DNA of 64,000 nt, from positions 1 through 64,000 of the forward strand of contig NZ_LZLV01000012.1 in the NCBI RefSeq assembly GCF_001673405.1, written 5' to 3'. The notes below the pieces were generated by a model, which was given only the letters and a program-made list of their open reading frames with translations, made no database searches and was not told the DNA's origin. This DNA is from Mycobacterium sp. 1245111.1. GTDB lineage: Bacteria > Actinomycetota > Actinomycetes > Mycobacteriales > Mycobacteriaceae. Each line of letters opens with the position of its first letter. Position 1 is the first letter of the stretch. Shown in pieces: positions 46,809 through 56,318 of the stretch. The position numbers were made by a program, and so were the translations under genes.

Positions 46809-48266
46809 ATGACGAATCACCTTCTCGCACCTGCGCACCACGTGAAGGAGCGGTTGTCCTCTGTGATCATGGTCCCCGCGCCTCACGCCGTCGACGACAG
46901 ATGGCGTCGATGGAGCCGGGACTGGCCGGTTCGTGAACTGGCACCGGCACCCGCGGGCAGTGGATTGAAAGCCGTGCGGGGGGATGCCGGACTGCCCTTG
47001 GTGGGTCACACGCTCGACTACATACGATTCGGCTCGGATTTCAGTCGAGAGCGCTACGACCGTCTGGGTTCGGTGTCGTGGATGGGCGCGTTCGGCACCA
47101 AGATGGTGGTCATCGCCGGCCCTGACGCCACTCGAGAGGCGTTTACGAGCGAAGCGAAGGCATTCTCTCAGGATGGCTGGTCCTTCCTGATCGACGCCTT
47201 CTTCCATCGCGGTTTGATGCTCATGAGCTTCGACGAGCACTTGATGCACCGGCGCATCATGCAGGAGGCGTTTACGCGTCCGCGCCTGACCGGATACGTC
47301 GAACAGGTGACCCCATGCGTTCGCTCGGCAGTGCCTGCGTGGCCGGTGGGCCCGTCGGTTCGAATCTACCCACTGTTGAAGGAACTCACCCTCGACATAG
47401 CTACCGACGTCTTCATGGGCGGCCGTGGCAAGGACGAGAGCGATGCTGTCAACAAGGCGTTCGTCGCTACGGTCCGGGCGGCGAGTTCCCTTGTGCGTGT
47501 TCCGCTTCCGGGAACCAGATTCCGCGCTGGTGTGCGAGGCCGGCGCGTCTTGGAGGACTACTTCTTCCGGCATCTGCCTGCCGCGCGAGCGGGTGAAACG
47601 GAGGATCTGTTCGCTGCTCTCTGTCAAGCCACGACCGAAGACGGGGAGCGGTTTTCCGACGAGGATGTGGTGAATCACATGATCTTTTTGATGATGGCGG
47701 CCCACGACACCTCGACGATCACCACCACAGCGGTCACCTATTTCCTTGCCAAGTATCCGCAGTGGCAGGAGGCTGCGGCTGCGGAAGCCGCGGCCATCGG
47801 TGACGGGTTGCCCGATATCGATGTCCTGGAGAAGATGACGGTCATCGACCTCGTGATCAAGGAAGCGCTCAGACTGCTTGCACCTGTTCCGCTGGTGACG
47901 CGCAAGACGGTTCGAGATGTCGCCATCGACGGATATCACGTCCCCGCGAACACGTTGTGCGCCATAACGCCTGCCGTGAATCACTTCGATCGAACGATCT
48001 GGAGTGATCCGGAGCGGTTCGATCCCTCACGTTTCGACGAGCCTCGGCGCGAAGACCAACACCACCGATTCGCCTGGGTTCCGTTCGGAGGTGGAGCGCA
48101 CAAGTGCATCGGCATGCAATTCGGGACGCTCGAGGTCAAAGCAATCCTGCACAGGATGCTGCGTTCGTTCACTTGGAAGGTTCCGGAGAACTATCACGTC
48201 CGATGGGACAACACCTCGCTGCCCATTCCGGTGGACGGACTTCCGTTGGAGATGAAGCGCCGATGA
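46809..48266 (+). CDS. Cytochrome P450
   Basis: 485 aa; ATG 46809 follows AGGAGG. I-helix MMAAHDTSTITTTA with the acid-Thr pair, ExxR as KEALR, PERF loop DPERFDPSRFDE, heme loop FGGGAHKCIGMQF with axial Cys. The sequence style (KCIGMQF, long N-terminus) is that of the CYP51/CYP26/CYP136-like group rather than CYP153. No dedicated ferredoxin beside it; it may borrow 8778-9098 or a host ferredoxin. First gene of the second oxidative operon, with an ATGA overlap to the next gene. Confidence 0.92.
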   Translation: MTNHLLAPAHHVKERLSSVIMVPAPHAVDDRWRRWSRDWPVRELAPAPAGSGLKAVRGDAGLPLVGHTLDYIRFGSDFSRERYDRLGSVSWMGAFGTKMVVIAGPDATREAFTSEAKAFSQDGWSFLIDAFFHRGLMLMSFDEHLMHRRIMQEAFTRPRLTGYVEQVTPCVRSAVPAWPVGPSVRIYPLLKELTLDIATDVFMGGRGKDESDAVNKAFVATVRAASSLVRVPLPGTRFRAGVRGRRVLEDYFFRHLPAARAGETEDLFAALCQATTEDGERFSDEDVVNHMIFLMMAAHDTSTITTTAVTYFLAKYPQWQEAAAAEAAAIGDGLPDIDVLEKMTVIDLVIKEALRLLAPVPLVTRKTVRDVAIDGYHVPANTLCAITPAVNHFDRTIWSDPERFDPSRFDEPRREDQHHRFAWVPFGGGAHKCIGMQFGTLEVKAILHRMLRSFTWKVPENYHVRWDNTSLPIPVDGLPLEMKRR

Positions 48267-48916
48267 CCGTCGACCACAGGCCCTACCTCGAACCCACGGA
48301 GTTTCTTGACTGGCAACAAGATTCGGTACGTGACTTCGTGTCATCGGCGATCCGTGGTGCCTGCGGCGACACCGAGAAGGCCATCGCCATCTTCACCGCG
48401 GTCCGTGACTCCATTTGGTACGACCCGTACACGGTGACCGACAACCCACACGCGTATCGCGCCAGCACCGTCGCGACCGCAGAACGGGCCTACTGCGTCC
48501 CGAAGGCCGTGCTGTTGACTGCAGCATGCCGAGCGGCGGGAATCCCGGCGCGGCTGGGGTTCGCCGACGTCCGAAACCACCTCCAGACCAAGACATTGCG
48601 CGAGCGGATGGGTGGTGCCGACGTTTTCGTCTACCACGGCTACAGTCTCATGCTCCTCAACGGTGCGTGGGTAAAGGCCACCCCGGCGTTCAATCGCGAG
48701 CTGTGCGCACGTTTCGGTGTCTCGCCGATCGAATTCGACGGCTGTAGCGACGCGCTACTCCATGGTTTCACCGCTGACGGCACCCAGCACATGGAGTATC
48801 TGCGCGACCGGGGAGCCTACGACGATCTACCCCTAGCAGACATCCTGCGAGCACTGAGAACGCATTACGGCACATTCATCGACCAGCCGAACAGCCGTCC
48901 CGACCTTTTCGCCTGA
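48263..48916 (+). CDS. Transglutaminase-like protein
   Basis: 217 aa, overlapping the P450 stop (ATGA). Transglutaminase/papain-like core: AERAYCVPKAVLLTAACRAAGIPAR with nucleophile Cys78, then VYHGYSLMLLNGAWVKATP holding the likely catalytic His. The third residue (Asp) is replaced or shifted. Bacterial members can act as peptidases, amidases or acyltransferases. Its place inside a P450/acyl-CoA operon is unusual; the function is unknown. Confidence 0.8.
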   Translation: MTVDHRPYLEPTEFLDWQQDSVRDFVSSAIRGACGDTEKAIAIFTAVRDSIWYDPYTVTDNPHAYRASTVATAERAYCVPKAVLLTAACRAAGIPARLGFADVRNHLQTKTLRERMGGADVFVYHGYSLMLLNGAWVKATPAFNRELCARFGVSPIEFDGCSDALLHGFTADGTQHMEYLRDRGAYDDLPLADILRALRTHYGTFIDQPNSRPDLFA

Positions 48917-48930
48917 AAGCGCCCTGCACG

Positions 48931-50562
48931 ATGCAAAGCACAATGCAAAATGTTCCCCTGTCGGTTTCGGCGATCGTTCAGCATGCGGCAGCCATACACG
49001 GTGACAGCGAGGTCGTCACTCCGACCGGAAATGGATATCGGAGAACGCCTTACCGCGGTGTGCTGGCGCGAGTGGCTCGCCTTGCCAATGCGCTGCGCAG
49101 CCTTGGCATCACGGCAGACCAACGCGTTGCCACCTTCCAGTGGAGCAACCAGGAACATCTGGAGGCCTACTGTGCGATTCCCTCCATGGGCGCGGTCCTG
49201 CACACGCTCAACATTCGTTTGGCCCCGGAGCAACTCGCGTACATCGCCAACCACGCGAGCGATCAGATCGTCCTAGTCGACGCTTCGGTTGCCCCGTTGT
49301 TGGCGCGCGCGCTCCCAGGGATGGCGTCGGTGCACACCGTCATCGTCACCGGAGAGGGCGACCTTGCCCCGCTACAGGGATGCGGGAAGACCGTTCTGCG
49401 TTACGAGGAAGTGCTTGCCGGCCAAGAAGAATCATTTGACTGGCCTGAGCTCGACGAGCTGTCCGCCGCGGCCATGTGTTATACGAGCGGTACCACCGGA
49501 GATCCCAAAGGCGTCGTCTACAGCCACCGTTCGACGTACCTTCACTCCCTGACCGCCTGCACAGCTAACGCTTTGTCAGTCAGCGAGGCCGACCGTGTTC
49601 TGGCCATCGTCCCAATGTTTCACGCCAATGCGTGGGGGCTTATTTACGCAGCGTTGATGTCCGGTGCGGATCTCGTACTGCCTGACCGGTATCTCCAAGC
49701 CGAACCGTTGGTGTCGATCATCGAAGACACCAGACCGACCTTGGCCGGTGCAGTGCCGACGATCTGGAACGATGTTCACCGATATCTGGATTCGCACCCT
49801 GAGCGGGACATTTCTTCGTTACGGCTGGTCGCGTGCGGGGGGTCTGCTGTTCCGCTTTCGTTGATGCGGGCATTCGAAGAGAAGTACGACGTGCCCATTG
49901 TGCAGGCCTGGGGTATGACCGAAACCTCTCCGTTGGCGACCGTTGCACGTCCGGTTCACAGAGCCGACGCGACGCGGCGCTGGGAGCTGCGCGCATCCCA
50001 GGGCCGACCGATCTGCGGTGTCGAAATCCGGTTGCGGGACGACGACGGGAAAGACGTGCCGTGGGACGGGCAATCAGTTGGGGAGATCCAGGCGCGCGGT
50101 CCCTGGATCACCGGGTCCTATTTCGGAAACAACGATACGGAGAAGTTCGACGAAGGATGGCTGCGTACCGGTGATGTGGGCAAGATCGACGCCGAGGGCT
50201 ATCTGACACTGACCGACCGCTCGAAAGACGTCATCAAGTCAGGTGGCGAATGGATCTCCTCGGTGGAGCTGGAAAACACGCTGATCGGCCACCCTGCCGT
50301 GTACGAAGCGGCGGTAGTCGGCGTCGCGGACGATAAATGGCAGGAAAGGCCGTTGGCGCTTGTCGTCGTCCACCCCGGAACCGACGTTGACATTGACCAA
50401 CTCCGATCGTTCCTTGCGGACAAAGTCGCCAAATGGTGGATTCCCGAGCGATGGAGCTTCGTGTCCGATATTCCGAGGACGAGCGTCGGAAAGTACGACA
50501 AAAAGGCCATCCGTGCGCGCCACTCTGCCGGCGAATACCTCATCGAAATCGAAACGTCATAA
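48931..50562 (+). CDS. Long-chain acyl-CoA synthetase (AMP-dependent)
   Basis: 543 aa from ATG 48931 (ATG 48943 alternative). AMP-binding motif CYTSGTTGDPKGVVYSH, core AWGMTETSPL, GWLRTGDVGKID, and C-terminal Lys in PRTSVGKYDKK. Medium/long-chain ligase subgroup (AlkK/FadD type). Converts the acid made by P450 and ADH into acyl-CoA. 14 bp behind the transglutaminase-like gene; the operon continues with acyl-CoA dehydrogenase. Confidence 0.92.
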   Translation: MQSTMQNVPLSVSAIVQHAAAIHGDSEVVTPTGNGYRRTPYRGVLARVARLANALRSLGITADQRVATFQWSNQEHLEAYCAIPSMGAVLHTLNIRLAPEQLAYIANHASDQIVLVDASVAPLLARALPGMASVHTVIVTGEGDLAPLQGCGKTVLRYEEVLAGQEESFDWPELDELSAAAMCYTSGTTGDPKGVVYSHRSTYLHSLTACTANALSVSEADRVLAIVPMFHANAWGLIYAALMSGADLVLPDRYLQAEPLVSIIEDTRPTLAGAVPTIWNDVHRYLDSHPERDISSLRLVACGGSAVPLSLMRAFEEKYDVPIVQAWGMTETSPLATVARPVHRADATRRWELRASQGRPICGVEIRLRDDDGKDVPWDGQSVGEIQARGPWITGSYFGNNDTEKFDEGWLRTGDVGKIDAEGYLTLTDRSKDVIKSGGEWISSVELENTLIGHPAVYEAAVVGVADDKWQERPLALVVVHPGTDVDIDQLRSFLADKVAKWWIPERWSFVSDIPRTSVGKYDKKAIRARHSAGEYLIEIETS

Positions 50563-50600
50563 CGTCAAATCCCTGGAATTCCAACAGTCGGAAGGTAATC

Positions 50601-51746
50601 ATGTCCTCACCAATCTCTCCCTGGATGAATGCCGAATTACTCGAGCTTCGTGACCTCGCTGCGAAGTTCTTCTCGGCCGAATTGGCGCCGCATGCGAACC
50701 GCTTTGCAGACCAGCACCACGTCGACCGAGAACTGTGGAACCGAGCAGGCGAGCTGGGCCTGCTCTGCATGTCTATACCTGAGGAATACGGCGGAGGCGG
50801 TGGCACTTTCGCGCACGAAGCGGTCGTGCTTGAAGAGCAGGCCCGCATAGGTGACAGCTCATGGGGCGCGGGACTGCACAGCGGAATCGTCGCCCACTAC
50901 ATCCTGCAGTACGCGACTGAAGAGCTGCGCGCGCAGTGGCTTCCCAAGATGGCGTCCGGTGAAATGATCGGCGCGATCGCCATGACAGAACCGGGGACCG
51001 GGTCCGATCTGCAGAGCGTCAAGACAAAAGCCCTCCTGGACGGTGACGAGTACGTGATCACCGGCTCCAAGACTTTCATCACCAACGGCCAACAGGCCGA
51101 CCTCATCATCGTTGTTGCCAAGACAGATCCGAGCCAGGGCGCTGCGGGCATCTCTTTGATCGTTGTCGAGGCTGACCGGGCGGGATTCCGGCGCGGCAAG
51201 GTTCTCGACAAAATCGGCCAGCGCGGCCAGGACACCTCCGAGTTGTTCTTCGATGAAGTGAGAGTTCCGCGCTCGCATCTACTGGGCCAGTCTGAGGGAC
51301 AGGGCTTCATTCAGCTGATGACGCAGCTGCCACAAGAGCGACTCATCGTCGCGGTGGGGGCTGTCGCAGCGATGGAACTTGCCCTGGAGCAGACGCTCAA
51401 GTACACGCGTGAGCGGGAGGCGTTCGGTCGGCCCGTCTTTGGCTTTCAGAACACCAAGTTCACGCTGGCTGAAGCCGCGACAGAAACGCGCATCGCACGA
51501 GTGTTCCTCGACTACTGCATCGACCTGCACCTTGCGGGTCAACTCGACGTGCAGACCGTCGCCATGGCGAAGTGGTGGACCACTGAGCGAGCGATGAAGG
51601 TACTCGATGACTGTATGCAGCTTCACGGCGGATATGGCTACATGACCGAGTACCCCATCTCGAGGTTGTGGGTGGATCAGCGCGTGCAAAAAATCTATGC
51701 CGGCACGAACGAGGTGATGAAGGAAATCATCTCGCGTTCCCTATGA
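50601..51746 (+). CDS. Acyl-CoA dehydrogenase
   Basis: 381 aa; ATG 50601 follows GGAAGG. Motifs IAMTEPGTGSDLQS (FAD/substrate), GYGYMTEYPISRLW with catalytic-type Glu, and YAGTNEVMKEIISR at the C-terminus. Introduces the first double bond in beta-oxidation. Intact family length. Member of the second P450 operon. Confidence 0.93.
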   Translation: MSSPISPWMNAELLELRDLAAKFFSAELAPHANRFADQHHVDRELWNRAGELGLLCMSIPEEYGGGGGTFAHEAVVLEEQARIGDSSWGAGLHSGIVAHYILQYATEELRAQWLPKMASGEMIGAIAMTEPGTGSDLQSVKTKALLDGDEYVITGSKTFITNGQQADLIIVVAKTDPSQGAAGISLIVVEADRAGFRRGKVLDKIGQRGQDTSELFFDEVRVPRSHLLGQSEGQGFIQLMTQLPQERLIVAVGAVAAMELALEQTLKYTREREAFGRPVFGFQNTKFTLAEAATETRIARVFLDYCIDLHLAGQLDVQTVAMAKWWTTERAMKVLDDCMQLHGGYGYMTEYPISRLWVDQRVQKIYAGTNEVMKEIISRSL

Positions 51747-51795
51747 CTCAGAGGAGTTGCCGCCCGCACGTTAGTCATCTAGAGGAGGAGGACTG

Positions 51796-52851
51796 ATGGC
51801 ATCGATGGTGGTGCCGTATCGCCACGACATGGGCGGCCACTGCGGATCGGGGGCTCTTCGGGATTTGACCGAATGGGCCGGGATCCGTTGGGGTGATGAC
51901 ACCCCGGACGAAGGCATCGTGTTTGCTCTCGGCGGGGCCCTCGACTTCTCGTATGTTCGCTCGGCCCACCTACGTCCACCGATCTACCTCGTTGGACGCA
52001 GCGCGGACCTCGAAGACGAATACTTGACCCGGTTGGGCGCGCGCTTCGAGTGTCGTTCGACAGACGACCCCGATCTCGGGTGGAAATGGGTGACCGAACA
52101 GATCGATGCCGGTACGCCGGTCATGGTGTGGACTGACATCGCCGAATTGCCCTATCTGAGAACGCGTCTGAGTATGAGCCGGCACGATGTCGTGATCGTA
52201 GGGTACGACGACGACGAGGAACTCGCCTTCGTGGTCGATAACGATCGCGATACACCTCAAGCCGTGCCTTACGAGAATCTACGGAAGGCGCGGGCATCGA
52301 CGGGATTTCCCGTCCCCACGCGGCACACCACCTACGTAGTCGAGTGGCCCGGCGCGGCACCAGATCTCGGCAATGCTGCCCGGTCGGCCTTCCGTAGGTC
52401 CGCGGACGCGATGCAGGGTTCGTGTGTGAGCGCGCCGATCACCGAGGACTCCGATTGTGAAATTCAGGTGCGTGGGCTACCAGGGGTATCGACTTTTGTG
52501 GAGGATCTCAAGCGGTGGCCGAAGATCTTTGACGACGATACCCTCGACGGAGCCTTGTTTGCGCTGAGCGCCTTCATCGAAAAAGCCGGAACCGGAGGCG
52601 GTCTGTTCCGAGATCTGCAAGCACGTGGATGTCGGCGCATCGCTGAAGAGTTGAGTTTCGAACCTGCGTTCCGAGCAGCGGAGGCTGCGAAGACCGCATC
52701 TGAGTTGTGGACCGCTGTTGCGCACACCGCTTACGAACGCGGTGCAGATCCGCGCTCGCGAGCGACTGGCGCGGCGTCCCTCGCTGCGCAGTTGCCGCAA
52801 GCCGAACGTCGACTCGCGCAGGCGCTGAGGGAGGCAGGTCTACTGCTGTGA
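51796..52851 (+). CDS. BtrH-N / DUF4872 domain protein (C39-like cysteine acyltransferase or peptidase fold)
   Basis: 351 aa; GAGGAGGAG precedes ATG 51796. N-terminal BtrH-like domain: RHDMGGHCGSGAL with nucleophile Cys16 preceded by His, then SRHDVVIVGYDDDEELAFVVDND supplying His and Asp. The C-terminal ~150 residues fit DUF4872. BtrH in butirosin synthesis transfers an acyl group from a carrier protein to an amine. In a catabolic operon the role is unknown; possibly acyl transfer or cleavage. Confidence 0.78.
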   Translation: MASMVVPYRHDMGGHCGSGALRDLTEWAGIRWGDDTPDEGIVFALGGALDFSYVRSAHLRPPIYLVGRSADLEDEYLTRLGARFECRSTDDPDLGWKWVTEQIDAGTPVMVWTDIAELPYLRTRLSMSRHDVVIVGYDDDEELAFVVDNDRDTPQAVPYENLRKARASTGFPVPTRHTTYVVEWPGAAPDLGNAARSAFRRSADAMQGSCVSAPITEDSDCEIQVRGLPGVSTFVEDLKRWPKIFDDDTLDGALFALSAFIEKAGTGGGLFRDLQARGCRRIAEELSFEPAFRAAEAAKTASELWTAVAHTAYERGADPRSRATGAASLAAQLPQAERRLAQALREAGLLL

Positions 52852-52944
52852 GTCCTGATTGCCTGTGGAGGAAACCAACCCGGGTGCGACCTAACGGATT
52901 TCTTTGTGAGTGCTTGGAATGCGTCAACAGAATGGAGATTCACG

Positions 52945-53355
52945 ATGGCTGTCTTCGCTGATGCGGAAGAGGTTTACCGCTACCTCGCCGGCATCTTTCG
53001 ACGAGGTTTGGAGAACGAAGACCTTGCGAACAGACTTGCCGGGTCCGGGGTGGTGTTACGGATCCACTACACCGATCCGGATGCGGTAGTAACCGTGGAT
53101 ATGCCGGAGAAGGTCGTAGAGACCGGCGCGGACAGTGGCGTTACACCGAATGTCGAATTGTTCATGTCCGCGGATACCGGCAACAGGTTCTGGTTGGGGA
53201 AGGTGAACTTGACCATGGCGATGGCGAAAGGAACTGTACGAGCGAAAGGTCCTGTCACCAAACTGATCAAGCTCATACCGCAGGCAAAGAACCTCTTTCC
53301 GGAATACCGGGCAATCCTTGAGGCCGACAAGCGTCACGACCTGCTCAATGTGTGA
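52945..53355 (+). CDS. SCP2 sterol-binding domain protein
   Basis: 136 aa from ATG 52945. Single SCP2-like domain: VVLRIHYTDPDAVVTVDM, ELFMSADTGNRFWLGKVNLT, AMAKGTVRAKGPVTKLIKLI. These proteins bind acyl-CoA, sterol or hydrophobic ligands in a tunnel and may carry the substrate of the operon. 93 bp after the BtrH-like gene and 148 bp before the ADH. Confidence 0.83.
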   Translation: MAVFADAEEVYRYLAGIFRRGLENEDLANRLAGSGVVLRIHYTDPDAVVTVDMPEKVVETGADSGVTPNVELFMSADTGNRFWLGKVNLTMAMAKGTVRAKGPVTKLIKLIPQAKNLFPEYRAILEADKRHDLLNV

Positions 53356-53503
53356 TGTCGGTGCGGTACCGCGCCCGGGCCCGGGTGAGCGGCGCGGGCC
53401 TCTGGGCGATGTGCCCGGAGATCATCCAGGACAGTTCGCGCGACCACCGTGCGCGGTCGGGATAACTACTCGAGAAGCGTAATTCGATAGAAGGGACTTC
53501 AAC

Positions 53504-54610
53504 ATGAAGACACGTGCGGCTGTTTTGTGGGGCTTGGAGCAGAAGTGGGAGGTCGAAGAAGTCGATTTGGATCCGCCAGGTCCCGGGGAGGTCCTCGTGC
53601 GGCTGGCGGCCACCGGCTTGTGCCATTCCGACGAACATCTGGTGACCGGCGACCTCCCGATCCCATTGCCGGTAGTGGGGGGTCATGAGGGTGCTGGCAC
53701 AGTCGTGGAGTGCGGCGAAGGGGTTGAGGAACTGTCCGAAGGTGATTCTGTCATCTTGACCTTCCTTCCCTCGTGTGGGCGCTGCTCGTACTGCGCGCGC
53801 GGCATGGGCAATCTCTGTGAGTTGGGAGCGGCGCTCATGATGGGACCGCAGATCGACGGCACCTATCGCTTTCACGCACGAGGCGAGGACGTCGGGCAGA
53901 TGTGTTTGCTCGGGACGTTTTCCGAGTACACAGTGGTGCCGCAGGCGTCCGTGGTCAAGATTGACGGCGGAATCCCCCTGGATCGGGCAGCCTTGATCGG
54001 TTGCGGCGTCACGACCGGTTACGGATCTGCGGTGCGGACTGGGGAGGTGCGCGCCGGGGACACCGTCGTGGTAGTGGGAGCGGGCGGAATCGGAATGAAT
54101 GCGATTCAGGGCGCGCGAATCGCGGGAGCGCTGGCGATTGTGGCGGTCGATCCGGTGAAGTTCAAGCGAGAGCAAGCGAGCGGGTTCGGTGCGACGCACA
54201 CCGCGGCCTCGATGGATGAAGCTTGGTCGCTGGTCAGCGATATGACGCTGGGCAAGCTGGCTGATGTCTGCATCCTCACCACCGATGTGGCTGAGGCCTC
54301 CTACACCGCGGAAGCGCTGGCCTTGGTCGGAAAGCGCGGGCGCGTCGTGGTCACGGCCATCGGGCACCCCGACGACTCATCGATCTCAGGATCACTGCTT
54401 GAAATGACGCTTTACGAGAAGCAGATTCGTGGCGCTTTGTATGGCTCATCCAATGCGCCGCACGATATTCCGCGACTGGTCGAGCTGTACTCCGCTGGGT
54501 TGTTGAAGCTCGATGAGTTGGTCACCCGCGAATACTCCCTCGACCAAATCAATGAGGGCTACGAGGATATGCGTTCAGGAAAAAACATCCGAGGGCTGGT
54601 CCGGTTCTGA
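53504..54610 (+). CDS. NDMA-dependent-type zinc alcohol dehydrogenase
   Basis: 368 aa. Zinc ligands Cys40 in GLCHSD and His in GGHEGAG; structural zinc CGRCSYCARGMGNLC. Rossmann motif VVGAGGIGMNAIQGA. The overall sequence, including the TYRFHARGEDVGQMCLLGTF insert, matches the TIGR03989/AdhD group (M. tuberculosis Rv3086), which keep NAD(H) tightly bound and can be assayed with nitrosodimethylaniline. Likely oxidises the P450 product alcohol. Preceded by a 148-bp gap that may hold a promoter. Confidence 0.9.
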   Translation: MKTRAAVLWGLEQKWEVEEVDLDPPGPGEVLVRLAATGLCHSDEHLVTGDLPIPLPVVGGHEGAGTVVECGEGVEELSEGDSVILTFLPSCGRCSYCARGMGNLCELGAALMMGPQIDGTYRFHARGEDVGQMCLLGTFSEYTVVPQASVVKIDGGIPLDRAALIGCGVTTGYGSAVRTGEVRAGDTVVVVGAGGIGMNAIQGARIAGALAIVAVDPVKFKREQASGFGATHTAASMDEAWSLVSDMTLGKLADVCILTTDVAEASYTAEALALVGKRGRVVVTAIGHPDDSSISGSLLEMTLYEKQIRGALYGSSNAPHDIPRLVELYSAGLLKLDELVTREYSLDQINEGYEDMRSGKNIRGLVRF

Positions 54611-54769
54611 AGAGCATCATGCCCACTGCTGGTCTTCATGTCCTTGCGTCGCTGCAGATCATGCGGCCGGGCCGCTTGGGTGGTTGGCGTCGCGTCCTTC
54701 TTTCCCGTCGTGAGGACGGCAAGCATCAGACACCTCATAGATCATTTATCACATTCTCTGGAGGCTGAG

Positions 54770-55969
54770 ATGACGGACGCTGGCACGACCACGGCAAGCG
54801 GGGATGGGGCTGCTCGTTTCGCTATCGCCCCGGAGGTGTGGACCACGCCGGAGCGACGAGCGCTGAGCCAAATGGCGCGGTCTTTCGTGGAACGTGAAAT
54901 CGCGCCGAAGCTAGCGGAATGGGAGCACGTGGGTGAGATTCCGCGCGACCTGCATCTCAATGCTGCCGAGGTGGGGCTTCTCGGAATCGGGTTCCCGGAA
55001 GAAGTCGGCGGCAGCGGCGGCAATGCGATTGACTCTGCACTGGTCACTGAGGCCATCCTGGCCGCAGGCGGGTCCACTGGCGTCTGCGCCGCCTTGTTCA
55101 CCCATGGCATTGCCCTTCCCCACATTGCCGCCAATGGCTCCGACGCCCTGATTGAACGATATGTCCGTCCTACGCTCGCAGGAAAGATGATCGGCTCGCT
55201 GGGCGTTACCGAGCCTGGGGCAGGCTCAGATGTCGCGAATTTGCGCACACGCGCGGTGCGCGAAGGGGACACCTACGTGGTCAACGGAGCAAAGACGTTC
55301 ATCACCAGCGGAGTTCGGGCGGACTTCGTTACGACGGCGGTACGCACCGGCGGACCGGGTTACGGTGGAGTTTCATTGCTCGTGATCGACAAGAATTCGC
55401 CTGGATTCGAAGTGTCCCGCCGGTTGGACAAGATGGGATGGCGATGTAGCGACACCGCCGAGTTGACTTTCGTCGACGTTCGCGTACCGGCTGAGAACCT
55501 GGTGGGGGCAGAGAACAGCGGGTTTTTGCAGATCATGCAGCAGTTTCAGGCTGAACGGCTCGGCATCGCCGTCCAGGCGTACGCGACGGCGGGTAGGGCT
55601 CTCGATCTTGCCAAGAGTTGGGCGCGGGAGCGTGAAACGTTCGGTAGACCCTTGACGGGGCGCCAGGTGATTCGCCATAAGCTTGCGGAGATGGCTCGAC
55701 AGGTCGACGTGGCGTGCACCTACACCCGTGCGGTCATGCAGAGGTGGCTAGCGGGGGAGGATGTCGTTGCCGAGGTGTCGATGGCCAAGAACACCGCTGT
55801 GTATGCGTGCGACTACGTGGTCAACGAGGCGGTTCAGATCTTCGGTGGGATGGGCTACATGCGTGAGTCTGAGATCGAGAGACACTATCGAGACTGCCGG
55901 ATTCTCGGAATAGGCGGCGGCACCAACGAAATCATGAATGAGATCATTGCCAAACGTATCGGACTCTAG
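54770..55969 (+). CDS. Acyl-CoA dehydrogenase
   Basis: 399 aa; ATG 54770 follows GGAGG at 5 nt. Motifs GVTEPGAGSDVANL, KTFITSGVRADF, and GGMGYMRESEIERHYRD with C-terminal IGGGTNEIMNEII. The second dehydrogenase of this operon probably handles another chain length or branched acyl-CoA. It is the last cargo gene before the mobility backbone. Confidence 0.92.
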   Translation: MTDAGTTTASGDGAARFAIAPEVWTTPERRALSQMARSFVEREIAPKLAEWEHVGEIPRDLHLNAAEVGLLGIGFPEEVGGSGGNAIDSALVTEAILAAGGSTGVCAALFTHGIALPHIAANGSDALIERYVRPTLAGKMIGSLGVTEPGAGSDVANLRTRAVREGDTYVVNGAKTFITSGVRADFVTTAVRTGGPGYGGVSLLVIDKNSPGFEVSRRLDKMGWRCSDTAELTFVDVRVPAENLVGAENSGFLQIMQQFQAERLGIAVQAYATAGRALDLAKSWARERETFGRPLTGRQVIRHKLAEMARQVDVACTYTRAVMQRWLAGEDVVAEVSMAKNTAVYACDYVVNEAVQIFGGMGYMRESEIERHYRDCRILGIGGGTNEIMNEIIAKRIGL

Positions 55970-56318
55970 TTCTTGATACCAGTAAAGAAAGTTCTCACAT
56001 CGCAGGTCAACGACGGTCAGGCGGCTGTTGGTCCAGCCTGCCGCTCGCGGCGTCTCGATGCGGCGAGGAGCGAGGGCAGCTGCGCTTCGTCGTGATGCCA
56101 GAGCTGTGGTGGCCTGCGACTTAGTTCCGGCGCCGGTCGTGGGTGCATGTGTGCGTGGCGGCGGACGGAGGGCGAAGCGCAGGGAGCGGCGCGGACGGGA
56201 GCGCCAGCGGACGGGAGCAGAGCGAGCGTAGCGAAGCCTGCAGGTAGCCGCCGTTCCTCGCAGATCCTGGCCTCCAGGATCTACGTCATAAGCTGCGAGG
56301 GGGCTGCGTCATGGTGCT
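55970..56318. other. Boundary between catabolic cargo and mobility genes, no gene seen
   Basis: 349 bp without a supported gene. It contains a GAGCGAGCGTAGCGAAGC-type GC-rich imperfect palindrome (~56218-56236), common as extragenic sequence in actinomycetes. A promoter for the HD gene is expected near the right edge. Confidence 0.4.

Noticed and set aside
46716..47984. 422-aa minus-strand ORF opposite the P450
   Set aside because: Antisense shadow; the plus strand holds complete P450 motifs.
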